A stretch of 64,000 bases of DNA, taken from positions 62,001 to 126,000 of the forward strand of contig UWYT01000188.1 in NCBI GenBank assembly GCA_900608495.1, in the 5' to 3' direction. The notes under the pieces were generated by a model. The model was not told the origin of the DNA, made no database searches, and worked only from the letters and a program-made list of their open reading frames with translations. The stretch's first letter is position 1, and every line of letters begins with the position of its first letter. The stretch is from Olavius algarvensis spirochete endosymbiont. Lineage in GTDB: Bacteria > Spirochaetota > Spirochaetia > DSM-2461. Of the stretch, positions 1-8,596 are shown in pieces. The position numbers and the translations under genes were made by a program.

Positions 1-260
1 TTTAAAAAACTGATCTTACAGCCGGGTGGCGTCTTGACATCCAAATTCTCGAGATCAATAGCAACTATCCGCGTCCCGAGTCCCAGGGTTCTAAGCACAA
101 AAAGCGTCCATCCACCCGGCGCCGCTCCTACATCCAGTATTGGTTCCTTTAACAGTTTCCATTTCCTCTGAATTTCCTGCAGCTTGAAAACCGAGCGAGA
201 AGGATAACCAAGTCGTCTAGCCTCCATGGCATAGTAATCCGCCCTCTTCCTGTCCTGCAT
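1..260 (-). CDS. rlmE: RlmE/FtsJ 23S rRNA 2'-O-methyltransferase (partial, cut by left edge)
   Basis: Only the first 86 codons lie inside the window; the gene continues past base 1. RlmE methylates the 2'-O of a conserved uridine (U2552 in E. coli) of 23S rRNA using SAM. Seen in the translation: the family N-terminal pattern RSVFKLQEI, which holds the conserved catalytic-type Lys (about residue 27), and the SAM-binding motif LDVGAAPGGW (residues 42-51), followed by the acidic end of the second strand (VAIDL). The ATG whose first base is 260 fits the usual family start. The gene is transcribed divergently from the next gene. Family assignment is secure; completeness cannot be judged. Confidence 0.88.
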   Translation of the reverse strand, partial: MQDRKRADYYAMEARRLGYPSRSVFKLQEIQRKWKLLKEPILDVGAAPGGWTLFVLRTLGLGTRIVAIDLENLDVKTPPGCKISFL

Positions 261-437
261 GTTCAGAATTCTCGCATCAAATTTGTTCCGTTCTCACACC
301 TGCGTCAACCTCAATCGTTCAGTCCGGTATCCAAACATCAGTGTACAGTCAAGTTTTGCGCCATCGATACACCCCAAATATAGCGCTTTTGTGTTCAGAA
401 AATCCAATAAAACTCCATTATATGATATCATAAATTT

Positions 438-2132
438 ATGAATACTCCTCCTCATCATTTGTGGAAAACGCTGGCACACAATCTGCCATCCAGTTCCCAG
501 CAAAGCAGTCAAGCGGCAGAGCTCTTTCGCGAATACGAATCAGAGGGCTACTTGCGGTACAGCGGAACAGTTCTGGTATCGCTCCCACTTCCGCTAATTG
601 CAGATTTTTTCAATCGAGTGCTGTTAATGCACTCGGCTGAGAGTCCCATTCTTAGACGACGCGACACCCGATGGATGAGCGAATATGACTACACTTTGAT
701 AAATATCCGCGCCGCCGGCACTCAAGATTGTCCGGCAAATATCTTGAGTACCGCCATGTATCTCACCACGCTTCGTACACGGGCCATCATCCTCGCCCCC
801 TTTACTATCGGCGAGGGCCCCAATCTTGCTCGACTCCAGTCTCATGTGATAGTGCGTAGTACATTGGCGTCACCCCAGGCTCTCGAAGTTGGATTTGATT
901 CCGCGATTCAGATAAGAACTCTCGTCGAAGCGGCTCATCTACTGGATTTGGCAGTTGGTTATCAGTTAGATAGTAGCGTTCATATTCAGGCTGCCGTGGT
1001 CTACAATAAACCCCAGTTGTTTCTCTGGACCAAAGGCGGAGAATTCAATTCCGACAAAGCCTATCAAAGTATCCTCAATCGACAAGTTGAATCGATTGTG
1101 TCCACGCTTAAGCGAACAAAACAGGGACTCAAATTCAGTGACTATGCAAGCGCGCTTAGTCAGGCTGGTTTGGCGCCGCTAAGCAAAGCTGATGATAAAC
1201 AACTCTGCTCTCTTGCACTGGATTATAGTGATGTCGCGCTGTCCTACTGGGGCAGGATATTCGAGCTTTGGCGCGATCGTTACGGTTTTGATTTTTTAAG
1301 TCTAAGTGGTACTAGAGCGGCTAGCCGTCAAAAAGATGTGGGTTTGAATCTGAGCCATCTGAAAACAATCGCCCAGATAGTGCGCAAAGGCGGGGTTCGA
1401 AATAATATGGGCGTGATGGCAGAGGGCAACCCGATGCAAATCGAGACTTTTGGAATCCATGGAATCGATCTTGTGCAAGATGACATCGCTGAAAGTAAGG
1501 CCAACCGAGCCTGGTTTGAAACTACCTTTGCACTTGATGAGAAACTTAGGCACGTCAATCTGGGGCGGAAGTTGAAATTTTCAGTGCCGCTTTCAATTAA
1601 CCCGGGAGAAAAGGAAAGCAAGCCACGGCGTGAACGGGCGCATATGAAGAGGTTTGTTGCACGTTTTCTCGGGGTTGGACCCGCGCGGCGCCCCTTGCTG
1701 GAAACCATGGGTGCTCTCGAAGGGGCTTGGGGCTACATGAGCACTCTCAAAGAATCAGTCACCCTGGGTTGGATGCCGAATTCAGTCGAAGCAAAGAAGT
1801 CGAACAATATCGAGGATGTCGCGAACTACTACAAAGATGTATTAAGAAACGGAGAACGACTTGATGGACATTTCGACGAACGCCAGGCCTGGTGGATAAT
1901 CCGCTTTCGTCGCTTTCTGCTGATAGCAATTGTTTCCGTGGAAAACGAAAATCTTCTACCTCCGGAATCCCTGCAAATAGACTACTTCCCTTATCTGAAG
2001 GGGAGTCAGCCGGAATTCGTACTGGAATACGACTTCTCGGAGACACGGGGTAGGTTACAGCTTATTACCGACACCATAATTCATAGCACCGGCATACCTT
2101 ATCGAGGTTTCCGTCTCTACGCCGTTAATTGA
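438..2132 (+). CDS. Glycoside-hydrolase (alpha-amylase-like) barrel protein, probably catalytically degenerate
   Basis: 564 residues, no signal peptide or membrane segment. Two stretches recall GH13-type (beta/alpha)8 barrels: residues around 165-200 (EAAHLLDLAVGYQLDSSVHI, then a 'RPELFRW'-like KPQLFLW), and around 280 (RDRYGFDFLSLSG) at the place where active enzymes have GFDxxRxD. The catalytic Asp expected after the second motif is not there (Ser/Gly instead), so I infer a non-catalytic or altered-activity protein. The ATG has no clear Shine-Dalgarno; a perfect 12-bp palindrome (TATGATATCATA, 421-432) sits just upstream. It runs straight into the rhomboid gene. Function unknown; fold assignment is moderate. 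Confidence 0.5.
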   Translation: MNTPPHHLWKTLAHNLPSSSQQSSQAAELFREYESEGYLRYSGTVLVSLPLPLIADFFNRVLLMHSAESPILRRRDTRWMSEYDYTLINIRAAGTQDCPANILSTAMYLTTLRTRAIILAPFTIGEGPNLARLQSHVIVRSTLASPQALEVGFDSAIQIRTLVEAAHLLDLAVGYQLDSSVHIQAAVVYNKPQLFLWTKGGEFNSDKAYQSILNRQVESIVSTLKRTKQGLKFSDYASALSQAGLAPLSKADDKQLCSLALDYSDVALSYWGRIFELWRDRYGFDFLSLSGTRAASRQKDVGLNLSHLKTIAQIVRKGGVRNNMGVMAEGNPMQIETFGIHGIDLVQDDIAESKANRAWFETTFALDEKLRHVNLGRKLKFSVPLSINPGEKESKPRRERAHMKRFVARFLGVGPARRPLLETMGALEGAWGYMSTLKESVTLGWMPNSVEAKKSNNIEDVANYYKDVLRNGERLDGHFDERQAWWIIRFRRFLLIAIVSVENENLLPPESLQIDYFPYLKGSQPEFVLEYDFSETRGRLQLITDTIIHSTGIPYRGFRLYAVN

Positions 2133-2275
2133 ATTACGTTTACCAGTCGTCTCGTGGTGCTGGCACTTTCATGACGGGCCTGTCATCTTCTCATGTGTCC
2201 AACAACCAATCGTCGGCTGTGCACCATTGTGTTATTGAACTCCAGAATGAATTTAAGCTAAACTTAAAACCTGTT

Positions 2276-2887
2276 ATGAGAACAAGTGGAAGAGTCTACA
2301 ATTATAACTTAATAATTGTGGCCGCAAATATTGCAGTTTTCTTTCTGGTGTACCTGTCGCCGGGTATTCTGGAGTATCTGGCCATCTATGCACACGGTTT
2401 ACTCCTCAGGAAATTCCTCTGGACACCCATAACCTACATGTTCACGCATAGCGGCTTCATGCACATCATCTTCAATATGATAGTGCTAATTTCCATTGGA
2501 CATCACGTGGAAAGGCATCTCGGAAGTGGGGAATATCTCGCCTATTATCTAATCTGCGGCGCACTAGCCGGGGTTTTCTCGGTGGTAGCCTACATGTCTC
2601 GCGCCAGTTTCACACCAATAATCGGCGCTTCAGGAGCCATATATGCGGTCCTGTTGGCATATGCGATATTGGAGCCACGTGCTGTTCTTCTGCTATTCGG
2701 GCTCATCCCGATGAGGGCACCCATACTCCTGGCGGTATTCGCGGCAATTGATTTGCTTTCTCATGTCTTTCAATTTGGGGGCAACGCAGCACATCTCACA
2801 CATCTTAGTGGCCTGGCTTTCGGTTTGCTATACTTCTCCATACGACTAAGAATAAATCCAATCAAGGCGATGAGGAACTGGCACTGA
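2276..2887 (+). CDS. Rhomboid-family intramembrane serine protease
   Basis: About 203 residues with six hydrophobic segments. Catalytic dyad visible: Ser of GASGAIYA (about residue 119) and His of HLTHLSG (about residue 176); the loop-1/TM2 signature HxxxNM (MHIIFNM) is also present. Rhomboids cleave membrane-anchored substrates within the bilayer; the substrate here is unknown. The open frame extends upstream to a TTG at 2129 overlapping the previous stop, but those 49 residues are polar and unlike the family, so I place the start at the ATG 2276 directly before TM1. No strong Shine-Dalgarno supports either start. Likely cotranscribed with the flanking genes. Confidence 0.88.
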   Translation: MRTSGRVYNYNLIIVAANIAVFFLVYLSPGILEYLAIYAHGLLLRKFLWTPITYMFTHSGFMHIIFNMIVLISIGHHVERHLGSGEYLAYYLICGALAGVFSVVAYMSRASFTPIIGASGAIYAVLLAYAILEPRAVLLLFGLIPMRAPILLAVFAAIDLLSHVFQFGGNAAHLTHLSGLAFGLLYFSIRLRINPIKAMRNWH

Positions 2888-2928
2888 GATACGACGATGC
2901 TGTTTTACAATCAGCTGCAATTCGGCGC

Positions 2929-3579
2929 TTGCCGTTTGGCTGGTGGTTGCTTGGGAGCGGATTATTGCTGATTCAGGTAAGCGTTCCTTTGGCCGCAGAG
3001 CCCTTGCGGGGGGAATTCCAACTGTTTCCAGAGCCCATCGAAACCACCGTGCAAGACTATTCCGACCACAGTGCCAATGAATTAATTGACGATGCCAGGT
3101 GGATTTTTTCGGGCATGATATATGGATATATAGTCACTTGGGTTCCTCCATTCAGCAGTCGGGGAGTGAAAGAGAAATTCACAATAGAACTCGTGGCACA
3201 AATACCAACAGGAGATGAAAAGCTGAAAACGCTCAGTGCTGATAAGATAGATGGGATAACGTACGTGCTTATGGAATACTCAAGCGATTCCGCGCAACAA
3301 AAACGTCTTGAAGCTTGGAGAAGTACCCAGTTCCCATTTACCGCCGGCGAAGGCAATTCACCAACTATGGGAGGTTCTCGACGTGAGGCGTTGGAAATGG
3401 CTATCAAGGAGGCTGTCAAGAACTATCTCATGAGACGTAATTTCAATCGCCCTAAAAGTGTACAAGCCAGAGTGGCGTTGATTGATTTCCCCCAAATCGG
3501 TCTTAGTAATGGCATATATCGTGCACTGGTACGTATTAGGATGAATCCACATAGCGTTCAAGATTACAAAATCGACTAA
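2929..3579 (+). CDS. Secreted protein of a spirochaete-type conserved hypothetical family
   Basis: 216 residues beginning with a hydrophobic signal sequence (residues 4-22, probable cleavage after LAA). The mature part contains DARWIFSGMIYGY near residues 55-67 followed by RGVKEKFTIELVAQIP, a pattern I associate with conserved periplasmic hypotheticals of spirochaetes; no enzymatic motif is visible. The start is uncertain: TTG at 2929 gives a good signal peptide, but the frame stays open into the end of the rhomboid gene and no ATG is available. It follows the rhomboid gene by about 40 nt and is probably in the same transcript. Function unknown. Confidence 0.7.
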   Translation: MPFGWWLLGSGLLLIQVSVPLAAEPLRGEFQLFPEPIETTVQDYSDHSANELIDDARWIFSGMIYGYIVTWVPPFSSRGVKEKFTIELVAQIPTGDEKLKTLSADKIDGITYVLMEYSSDSAQQKRLEAWRSTQFPFTAGEGNSPTMGGSRREALEMAIKEAVKNYLMRRNFNRPKSVQARVALIDFPQIGLSNGIYRALVRIRMNPHSVQDYKID

Positions 3580-3908
3580 AAATAGTATAAAACTACCATT
3601 TGTATACTCAATAAGAAGCAACTTATTCCCAGCATTTACGAACTGAAAAGACTTTTACTGGCAAAACTGCGTTTAGAAGTGAATTTTAACCTTTTCCCGT
3701 CATATTCTTGAAAAATTTCCAGTAGCAAGATTAAAAACAACGAAAAGAGTCTAGTAATTACATACTAGTGATTAGGAACTAAGCTCAAAAAAACCGGAAA
3801 TATTACAAGAAAAGTGTTTTTATCTTGAAGAATAATCAAAATAAACCTTGCGCTTTCATGACAAATGGCTTAATTTGTCAATAATAAAAAAGTTGGAGGG
3901 TCCTTAGA
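3580..3908 (+). promoter_or_regulatory. AT-rich intergenic region carrying the kor promoter and a palindromic operator
   Basis: This gene-free stretch contains a plausible sigma70-type promoter: TTGCGC at 3848-3853, a 17-nt spacer and TAATTT at 3871-3876. The -10 lies inside a 22-bp inverted repeat, TGACAAAT (3859-3866), 6-nt spacer, ATTTGTCA (3873-3880). A Shine-Dalgarno GGAGGG at 3895-3900 precedes the GTG start of the ferredoxin gene. The overlap of dyad and -10 box is the classic geometry of a repressor site; the regulator is not identified. The rest of the region shows nothing recognisable. Confidence 0.5.
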
Positions 3909-4151
3909 GTGGGAAATAATGGCAACAGGGGAGTGCCAATAATAGATAAAGAAAGATGCAAGGGTTGTGGTTTGTGTATTGCAAACTGCCCAAAAAAGAT
4001 ACTGGCCAAGTCGAAAGAACTAAACAGCCAGGGGCTTCATTATACCGTTTGTATTGATGAATCCATATGCATTGCCTGCGGTGCCTGTGCGCTCATGTGT
4101 CCAGATGCCGCAATCGAAATCGATAAGTTTGTAGAGGCGGAGGCGGTCTAA
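3909..4151 (+). CDS. korD: 2[4Fe-4S] ferredoxin subunit of 2-oxoacid:ferredoxin oxidoreductase (delta)
   Basis: 80 residues with two complete cluster motifs, CKGCGLCIANCP (residues 13-24) and CIACGACALMCP (about 50-61), each CxxCxxCxxxCP. It is the electron-carrying delta subunit of the oxidoreductase encoded by the next three genes and passes electrons from the TPP/[4Fe-4S] core to external ferredoxin. The start is GTG at 3909, fixed by GGAGGG eight bases upstream; no in-frame ATG precedes the first cysteine motif. It is followed directly by the alpha subunit with no gap, so translation is probably coupled. Confidence 0.92.
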   Translation: MGNNGNRGVPIIDKERCKGCGLCIANCPKKILAKSKELNSQGLHYTVCIDESICIACGACALMCPDAAIEIDKFVEAEAV

Positions 4152-5231
4152 ATGTTGGGAAAAGTACTGATGAAGGGAAACGAGGCCTTGGCAGAGGCAG
4201 CTCTTATTGCTGGTTGCAGGCATTATTTTGCTTATCCGATTACGCCACAGAATGAAATACCCGTCTACATGGCTCGCCGGATGGCGGAGCTGGGAGGCAC
4301 ATTCATTCAGGCTGAGAGTGAGCTTGCAGCTATAAGCATGGTAATGGGCGCCTCTGCCGGTGGGGTTAGAACTATGACTAGTTCTTCGTCGCCGGGGATG
4401 GCGTTGAAACAGGAAGGCATTTCCTATTTAGCGGGAGCGGAGTTGCCCTGTGTTCTGGTTAATGTTATGCGTGGCGGGCCAGGACTCGGCGGCATCGCCG
4501 GTTCTCAGGGAGATTACTTTCAGGCAACCCGCGGGGGCGGCAATGGCGACTACCGCACCATCGTTCTTGCACCGGGCAACGCTCAGGAACTGGCAGATTT
4601 CACTGTAGACGCGTTTGATTTGGCAGATGAGTATAGAATACCAGTCCTTATTTTGGTAGACGGCTATTTAGGCCAGATGTCCGAACCTTTAACGCTTCCA
4701 AAGCCTAATGGGAAAAAATTCGAGAAATCCTGGGCTGTAAGGGGATCTGAAGGTAAGAGCAAGAACATAATCGCATCTCTGAGGCTGGTTCCCGATAGTG
4801 CATTAGAGGTACACAATCTCCATCTTCAGGACAAATATGAAAAGATTACCGAAGAAGTCAGGCACGTGGATGAGTATCGCTGTGAGGATGCCGAATGGCT
4901 GATTGTTGCCTATGGTGCGGCGGCCCGAGTAGCCAGGAAGGCGGTGGATAGTCTGCGAACCGGAGGCACAAGAGTGGGTTTGTTTCGACCACTGTCCCTT
5001 TGGCCCTTTCCCGATAGAGAACTAAACGAATTTGCCAAAGAAGTGGAAAAAGTTCTAACGGTGGAGATGAGTTTGGGACAACTAATTGAGGATGTGAAAC
5101 TTTCGGTGAACGGAGAAGCCGAGGTGGATTTTTATGGTCGTGCGGGGGGGGCGGTGCCCACACTCGATGATATCATAGGGAGGATTTACAGTTATGAGCA
5201 TCAAGACCATACCCATGTACAGGCGTCCTGA
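4152..5231 (+). CDS. korA: 2-oxoacid:ferredoxin oxidoreductase alpha subunit (KorA/VorB type)
   Basis: 359 residues, normal length for the family. Opens with GNEALAEAALIAGCRHYFAYPITPQNE, the pyrimidine-binding fold signature (YPITP), followed by MTSSSSPGMALKQEGISYLAGAELP (about residues 75-99) and RGGPG. This subunit supplies half of the TPP site for CoA-dependent oxidative decarboxylation of a 2-oxoacid. The close match in pattern to subunits named VorB (3-methyl-2-oxobutanoate) leaves the substrate open between branched-chain 2-oxoacids and 2-oxoglutarate. The end overlaps korB by 38 nt in another frame. Confidence 0.9.
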   Translation: MLGKVLMKGNEALAEAALIAGCRHYFAYPITPQNEIPVYMARRMAELGGTFIQAESELAAISMVMGASAGGVRTMTSSSSPGMALKQEGISYLAGAELPCVLVNVMRGGPGLGGIAGSQGDYFQATRGGGNGDYRTIVLAPGNAQELADFTVDAFDLADEYRIPVLILVDGYLGQMSEPLTLPKPNGKKFEKSWAVRGSEGKSKNIIASLRLVPDSALEVHNLHLQDKYEKITEEVRHVDEYRCEDAEWLIVAYGAAARVARKAVDSLRTGGTRVGLFRPLSLWPFPDRELNEFAKEVEKVLTVEMSLGQLIEDVKLSVNGEAEVDFYGRAGGAVPTLDDIIGRIYSYEHQDHTHVQAS

Positions 5232-5973
5232 GGGACTAAGTGATGTTAGAACCCACTACTGCCCTGGCTGTGGACATGGGATTATTCATAAGCTTATTGC
5301 CGAAGTTTTGGTGGAGCTTGACATAATTGGCAAAACGATAATCATCGCGCCTGTAGGTTGCTCGGTGCTGGCTTACAAGTATATCGAGGTGGATGGGCTG
5401 GAGGCGGCCCATGGCAGGGCGCCAGCGGTGGCCACGGGATTGAAAAGAGCTCTACCAAATAGAATAGTCATTTCCTACCAGGGTGACGGCGACTTGCTGG
5501 CCATTGGTGTCGGCGAAACAGTGCATGCGGCAAACCGTGGCGAAAAAATTACAGTCTTTTTCGTCAACAACGCAAACTATGGTATGACCGGTGGCCAGAT
5601 GGCGCCAACTAGTCTGGAGGGTCAGAAAACCACAACCACACCCCATGGAAGAGACGGTACTGAGGTGGGTTACCCGATTCGAGCCTGTGAGTTGATTGAT
5701 ACTTTGGTAGCACCCGCCTACATTGAACGAACCTCGGTTCATAATCCGGGTGCGGTTAAGAAAACTAAGAAGGCAATTCTGAAGGCGCTTAGTTATCAGA
5801 AAGAAGGCATAGGCTATTCCTTTGTGGAAATTCTTTCTATGTGCCCAACTAACTGGGGTGTTGAACCGGCAACTGCGGCGGAATGGATAAAAACTGATAT
5901 GCTTAAAAGCTTCCCCTTAAAGAAATTTCGTGATAGGCCCATGGAAGCAGCAGTGGAAAAAGAAGCTTCGTGA
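5194..5973 (+). CDS. korB: 2-oxoacid:ferredoxin oxidoreductase beta subunit (TPP-binding)
   Basis: 259 residues. Carries the cysteine motif THYCPGCGHG (about residues 20-29), used to coordinate a [4Fe-4S] cluster in this family, and the TPP/Mg-binding motif GDGDLLAIG followed by VNNANYGMTGGQMAPTS (about 99-140). It binds thiamine pyrophosphate together with the alpha subunit. The ATG at 5194 has GGGAGGA about ten bases upstream (within korA) and lies 38 nt inside korA. The stop overlaps the GTG start of korC (GTGA). Confidence 0.92.
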   Translation: MSIKTIPMYRRPEGLSDVRTHYCPGCGHGIIHKLIAEVLVELDIIGKTIIIAPVGCSVLAYKYIEVDGLEAAHGRAPAVATGLKRALPNRIVISYQGDGDLLAIGVGETVHAANRGEKITVFFVNNANYGMTGGQMAPTSLEGQKTTTTPHGRDGTEVGYPIRACELIDTLVAPAYIERTSVHNPGAVKKTKKAILKALSYQKEGIGYSFVEILSMCPTNWGVEPATAAEWIKTDMLKSFPLKKFRDRPMEAAVEKEAS

Positions 5974-6527
5974 CCGAAGAAATAGTCATCGCTGGTTTCG
6001 GAGGGCAGGGTGTTTTACTAGCGGGCAAGTTGCTTTGTGTCGCTGCTATGCGCCGGGGACTTCAGGTTTCACACATCCCCTCCTACGGTGCTGAAATGCG
6101 AGGTGGGACGGCAAATTGTTCTGTGGTAATTAGCACTGAGGACATACCTTCGCCGGTAATTGAATGCCCCAGTGTTGTAATAGCTTTAAATGGTCCCTCA
6201 CTGGTGAAATTTTTGCCCAGAATAAGGCTCGGGGGCATGCTGATTTGGAATCGCTCGTTGATAGCGATTGCGCCAAGTCGTTCGGATTTGTTTAGCTTTC
6301 CGCTCGATGCAACTGATATCTCCCTGGCAAATGGAACTGAACGGGCGGCAAACATGGTGGCCATTGGTGCCCTATTGCGATTGAAACCTAACCTGGTGTC
6401 AATGAAATCAATCGAAGCGGCCTTGGATGAGGTGATTTCTTCTCGAAACCGCAAATACAATTCTCTCAATTTACGAATACTCAGCGTCGGTTACGAAATG
6501 GCCGAAAAGATTGTCGCGAACAAGTAG
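5970..6527 (+). CDS. korC: 2-oxoacid:ferredoxin oxidoreductase gamma subunit
   Basis: 185 residues. N-terminal GFGGQGVLLAGKLL (residues 9-22) and SYGAEMRGGTANCSVVIS (about 39-56) are the hallmark motifs of the gamma domain, which helps bind CoA/TPP and close the active site. GTG start overlaps the stop of korB by 4 nt. It ends the operon; no terminator hairpin is visible in the 115-nt convergent gap to the next gene. The D-A-B-C order forms a complete enzyme. Confidence 0.92.
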   Translation: MTEEIVIAGFGGQGVLLAGKLLCVAAMRRGLQVSHIPSYGAEMRGGTANCSVVISTEDIPSPVIECPSVVIALNGPSLVKFLPRIRLGGMLIWNRSLIAIAPSRSDLFSFPLDATDISLANGTERAANMVAIGALLRLKPNLVSMKSIEAALDEVISSRNRKYNSLNLRILSVGYEMAEKIVANK

Positions 6528-6642
6528 TTTAGGCCTGGAACTCATCGTTTATCCACGTACAGGATTGCTCCAGCGATTCTTGTGTTCAATTTGTGCACGG
6601 ATTGAGATGGCTGGGAAGTGACAATCTTGCTGGAGGCGTGAT

Positions 6643-7434
6643 TTAGTCGAATATGTGGGCCCGAAAAGCGACTACCGGCATGGTGTCGGAATATAGGAAA
6701 AGGTTGAAATCCACCTGAATGTAACTGTTCACACTCGTGAGACCTGAAACATAGTAATTCTCGAAGTCTAAATAGGGGCCGTTCATGAGTGTACTTGCCA
6801 GGGGACCCACCTTAAATAACTCATCTCCGAGCTCAATACTGCCCCTGAATCGATTAACACCACCGTAGCTTAGAATGCTAAGGCCATTTTCGCCCGGAAG
6901 TAGAATCATGTGTATATCAGTATCGATGGGCCAGTTAACATCCTCAGCTCCTACGAGTGTCTTGAGGAGCCAGTAATTCCCCACAAGATCCACTTCGGCG
7001 GTGCCGCGTATAAGGGATATTCCCATGGTATCGCAGTGGTACTCGGGAATGAGTCTTATATGCTTTGGAAAGCCGTCTTCAACATCGTCTACGAGAATAA
7101 AAAAATTATTGGTTAAGGGTATATCCATCAATTCTGGAGCGCCTTGCAGAAAGCTTAGCGATAGCCAATTTCCTTGAATTTCCCATTTGTCACCTATCTC
7201 ATTTGGGAAATTGATCAAGAGCAATCTACCATCTTTGCTCAGAAAAATTCCTCGGTAGCCGGGGAATCTGGCTGTTTCCTCGAATTCGAATATCCAGGCA
7301 AAGCCCCCCAAATTGATATCAATTCCTTCAGATACAGGAGGTGGAGTTATTGATACTGATTCAGGCGTTTCAGTGCTCTTGCAGGCAATAAGCGCAATCG
7401 CGGAAAAAGCAAGAACACACATTCGATATACCAT
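6643..7434 (-). CDS. META/HslJ-like domain lipoprotein
   Basis: 263 residues. Signal peptide with a lipobox (ALIAC, Cys about residue 18) indicates a membrane-anchored lipoprotein. The C-terminal third (about residues 148-225) has the META-domain pattern: GNYWLLKTLVG, then SYGGVNRFRGSIELGDELFKVGPLASTLMNG, where the family normally reads 'GCNRFSG...ASTRMAC'. The middle region (GNWLSLSFL..) may be a second diverged copy. META proteins such as E. coli HslJ are linked to stress or novobiocin tolerance, but the role here is unknown. Transcribed divergently from the prenyl synthase gene across a very AT-rich 100-nt gap. Confidence 0.7.
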   Translation of the reverse strand: MVYRMCVLAFSAIALIACKSTETPESVSITPPPVSEGIDINLGGFAWIFEFEETARFPGYRGIFLSKDGRLLLINFPNEIGDKWEIQGNWLSLSFLQGAPELMDIPLTNNFFILVDDVEDGFPKHIRLIPEYHCDTMGISLIRGTAEVDLVGNYWLLKTLVGAEDVNWPIDTDIHMILLPGENGLSILSYGGVNRFRGSIELGDELFKVGPLASTLMNGPYLDFENYYVSGLTSVNSYIQVDFNLFLYSDTMPVVAFRAHIFD

Positions 7435-7537
7435 GACACAATATATATTAGCTAAATAAATATATACAACTAACTCGCTCAGTGCGATTTCTGGCCTTTA
7501 GCTGGAAATTTGCGCTGCAAGCAGTCAATATAGCAAT

Positions 7538-8596
7538 ATGTACGACGAGCAACTTAGACGCATAGAGACAGCCATCGATAAAATTCTGCCCGAAGACATA
7601 GACTCAACTTGGATTGCAAGTGTCGTGGGAATGAAAACCTCACATGTCAATCATAATTGGGCTAGAGAGTTGACTGAACCCGGAAGGGCATTGCTTAGAC
7701 GCGGAGGGAAGCGTTGGAGATCCCTGGTTTGCGTGCTTACCTGTGAGGCACTTGGTGGAGGGGAAGCCGCAGACGAGTTAGCACCCCTAATAGAAATTCC
7801 TCACAATGGTTCGCTCATCATCGATGATATTGAAGATACTTCCCCCACTCGCCGAGGAAAACCCGCCATACATAAGATTTTTGGCGAGGATTTAGCTATC
7901 AATATGGGTAACCTGATGTATTTTTTGCCCAGTATCATACTGGCAAGGAGCAGTTTCCATCCCACCTTACTGACTGCCATTACAAACGATTGGCTAACGG
8001 TGATGAGACGCCTCCACCTTGGGCAGGGTTATGATATCATATGGCATAAGAGGTCTAACTGTTTTCCAGATGAACAAGCCTACTTGCAAATGTGTAGACT
8101 TAAGACAGGTTCATTAGCCGGATTAGCTGCAAGAATTGGAGGAAGTGCTGCCCAGTCTGTCTTGAAGGATTATGCTGAGCAGGGAAGCGTGCAGGAATTG
8201 GGTTGCACATGGGAGACATTGGGTTGTGGTTTTCAAATCATTGATGATGTGTTGAATTTAACTGACGGTGTGGCCGGTAAGAGACGAGGCGACGATATAA
8301 TCGAAGGGAAGAAAAGTCTACCAGTAATTTATCACGTTGCGAAAAATCCCGAAGACTCATCCCACTTGCAAAACCTTTTCGAACAGGCCAAAAAAACCGC
8401 GACCCGGAACGACAGAAAGGCAATAAATGAGGCTGCAGAACTTTTGATAAGCTCGGGTGCTGCAATGGAAGCACAGATGAAGGGGCAGCGCCTGCTAATG
8501 CAAGGACGCGACGAACTAAAGAAACTACTGCCAGACAACCAAGCCAGAACCGCTCTCATTCATTTGATTGACTCAGGTATGAACACAGAGACTTAA
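7538..8596 (+). CDS. Polyprenyl (farnesyl/geranylgeranyl-type) diphosphate synthase
   Basis: 352 residues. Trans-prenyltransferases condense isopentenyl diphosphate onto an allylic diphosphate for quinone side chains, carotenoids or lipid carriers. Seen: GGKRWRS (IPP binding, about residues 56-62), the first Asp-rich motif DDIED (about 97-101) and the second region GFQIIDDVLNLTDGVAGKRRGDDI. The second motif reads DDVLN instead of DDxxD, and the residue at the chain-length position cannot be read with confidence. The ATG at 7538 lacks a Shine-Dalgarno. Product chain length is not predictable from sequence alone. Confidence 0.85.
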   Translation: MYDEQLRRIETAIDKILPEDIDSTWIASVVGMKTSHVNHNWARELTEPGRALLRRGGKRWRSLVCVLTCEALGGGEAADELAPLIEIPHNGSLIIDDIEDTSPTRRGKPAIHKIFGEDLAINMGNLMYFLPSIILARSSFHPTLLTAITNDWLTVMRRLHLGQGYDIIWHKRSNCFPDEQAYLQMCRLKTGSLAGLAARIGGSAAQSVLKDYAEQGSVQELGCTWETLGCGFQIIDDVLNLTDGVAGKRRGDDIIEGKKSLPVIYHVAKNPEDSSHLQNLFEQAKKTATRNDRKAINEAAELLISSGAAMEAQMKGQRLLMQGRDELKKLLPDNQARTALIHLIDSGMNTET

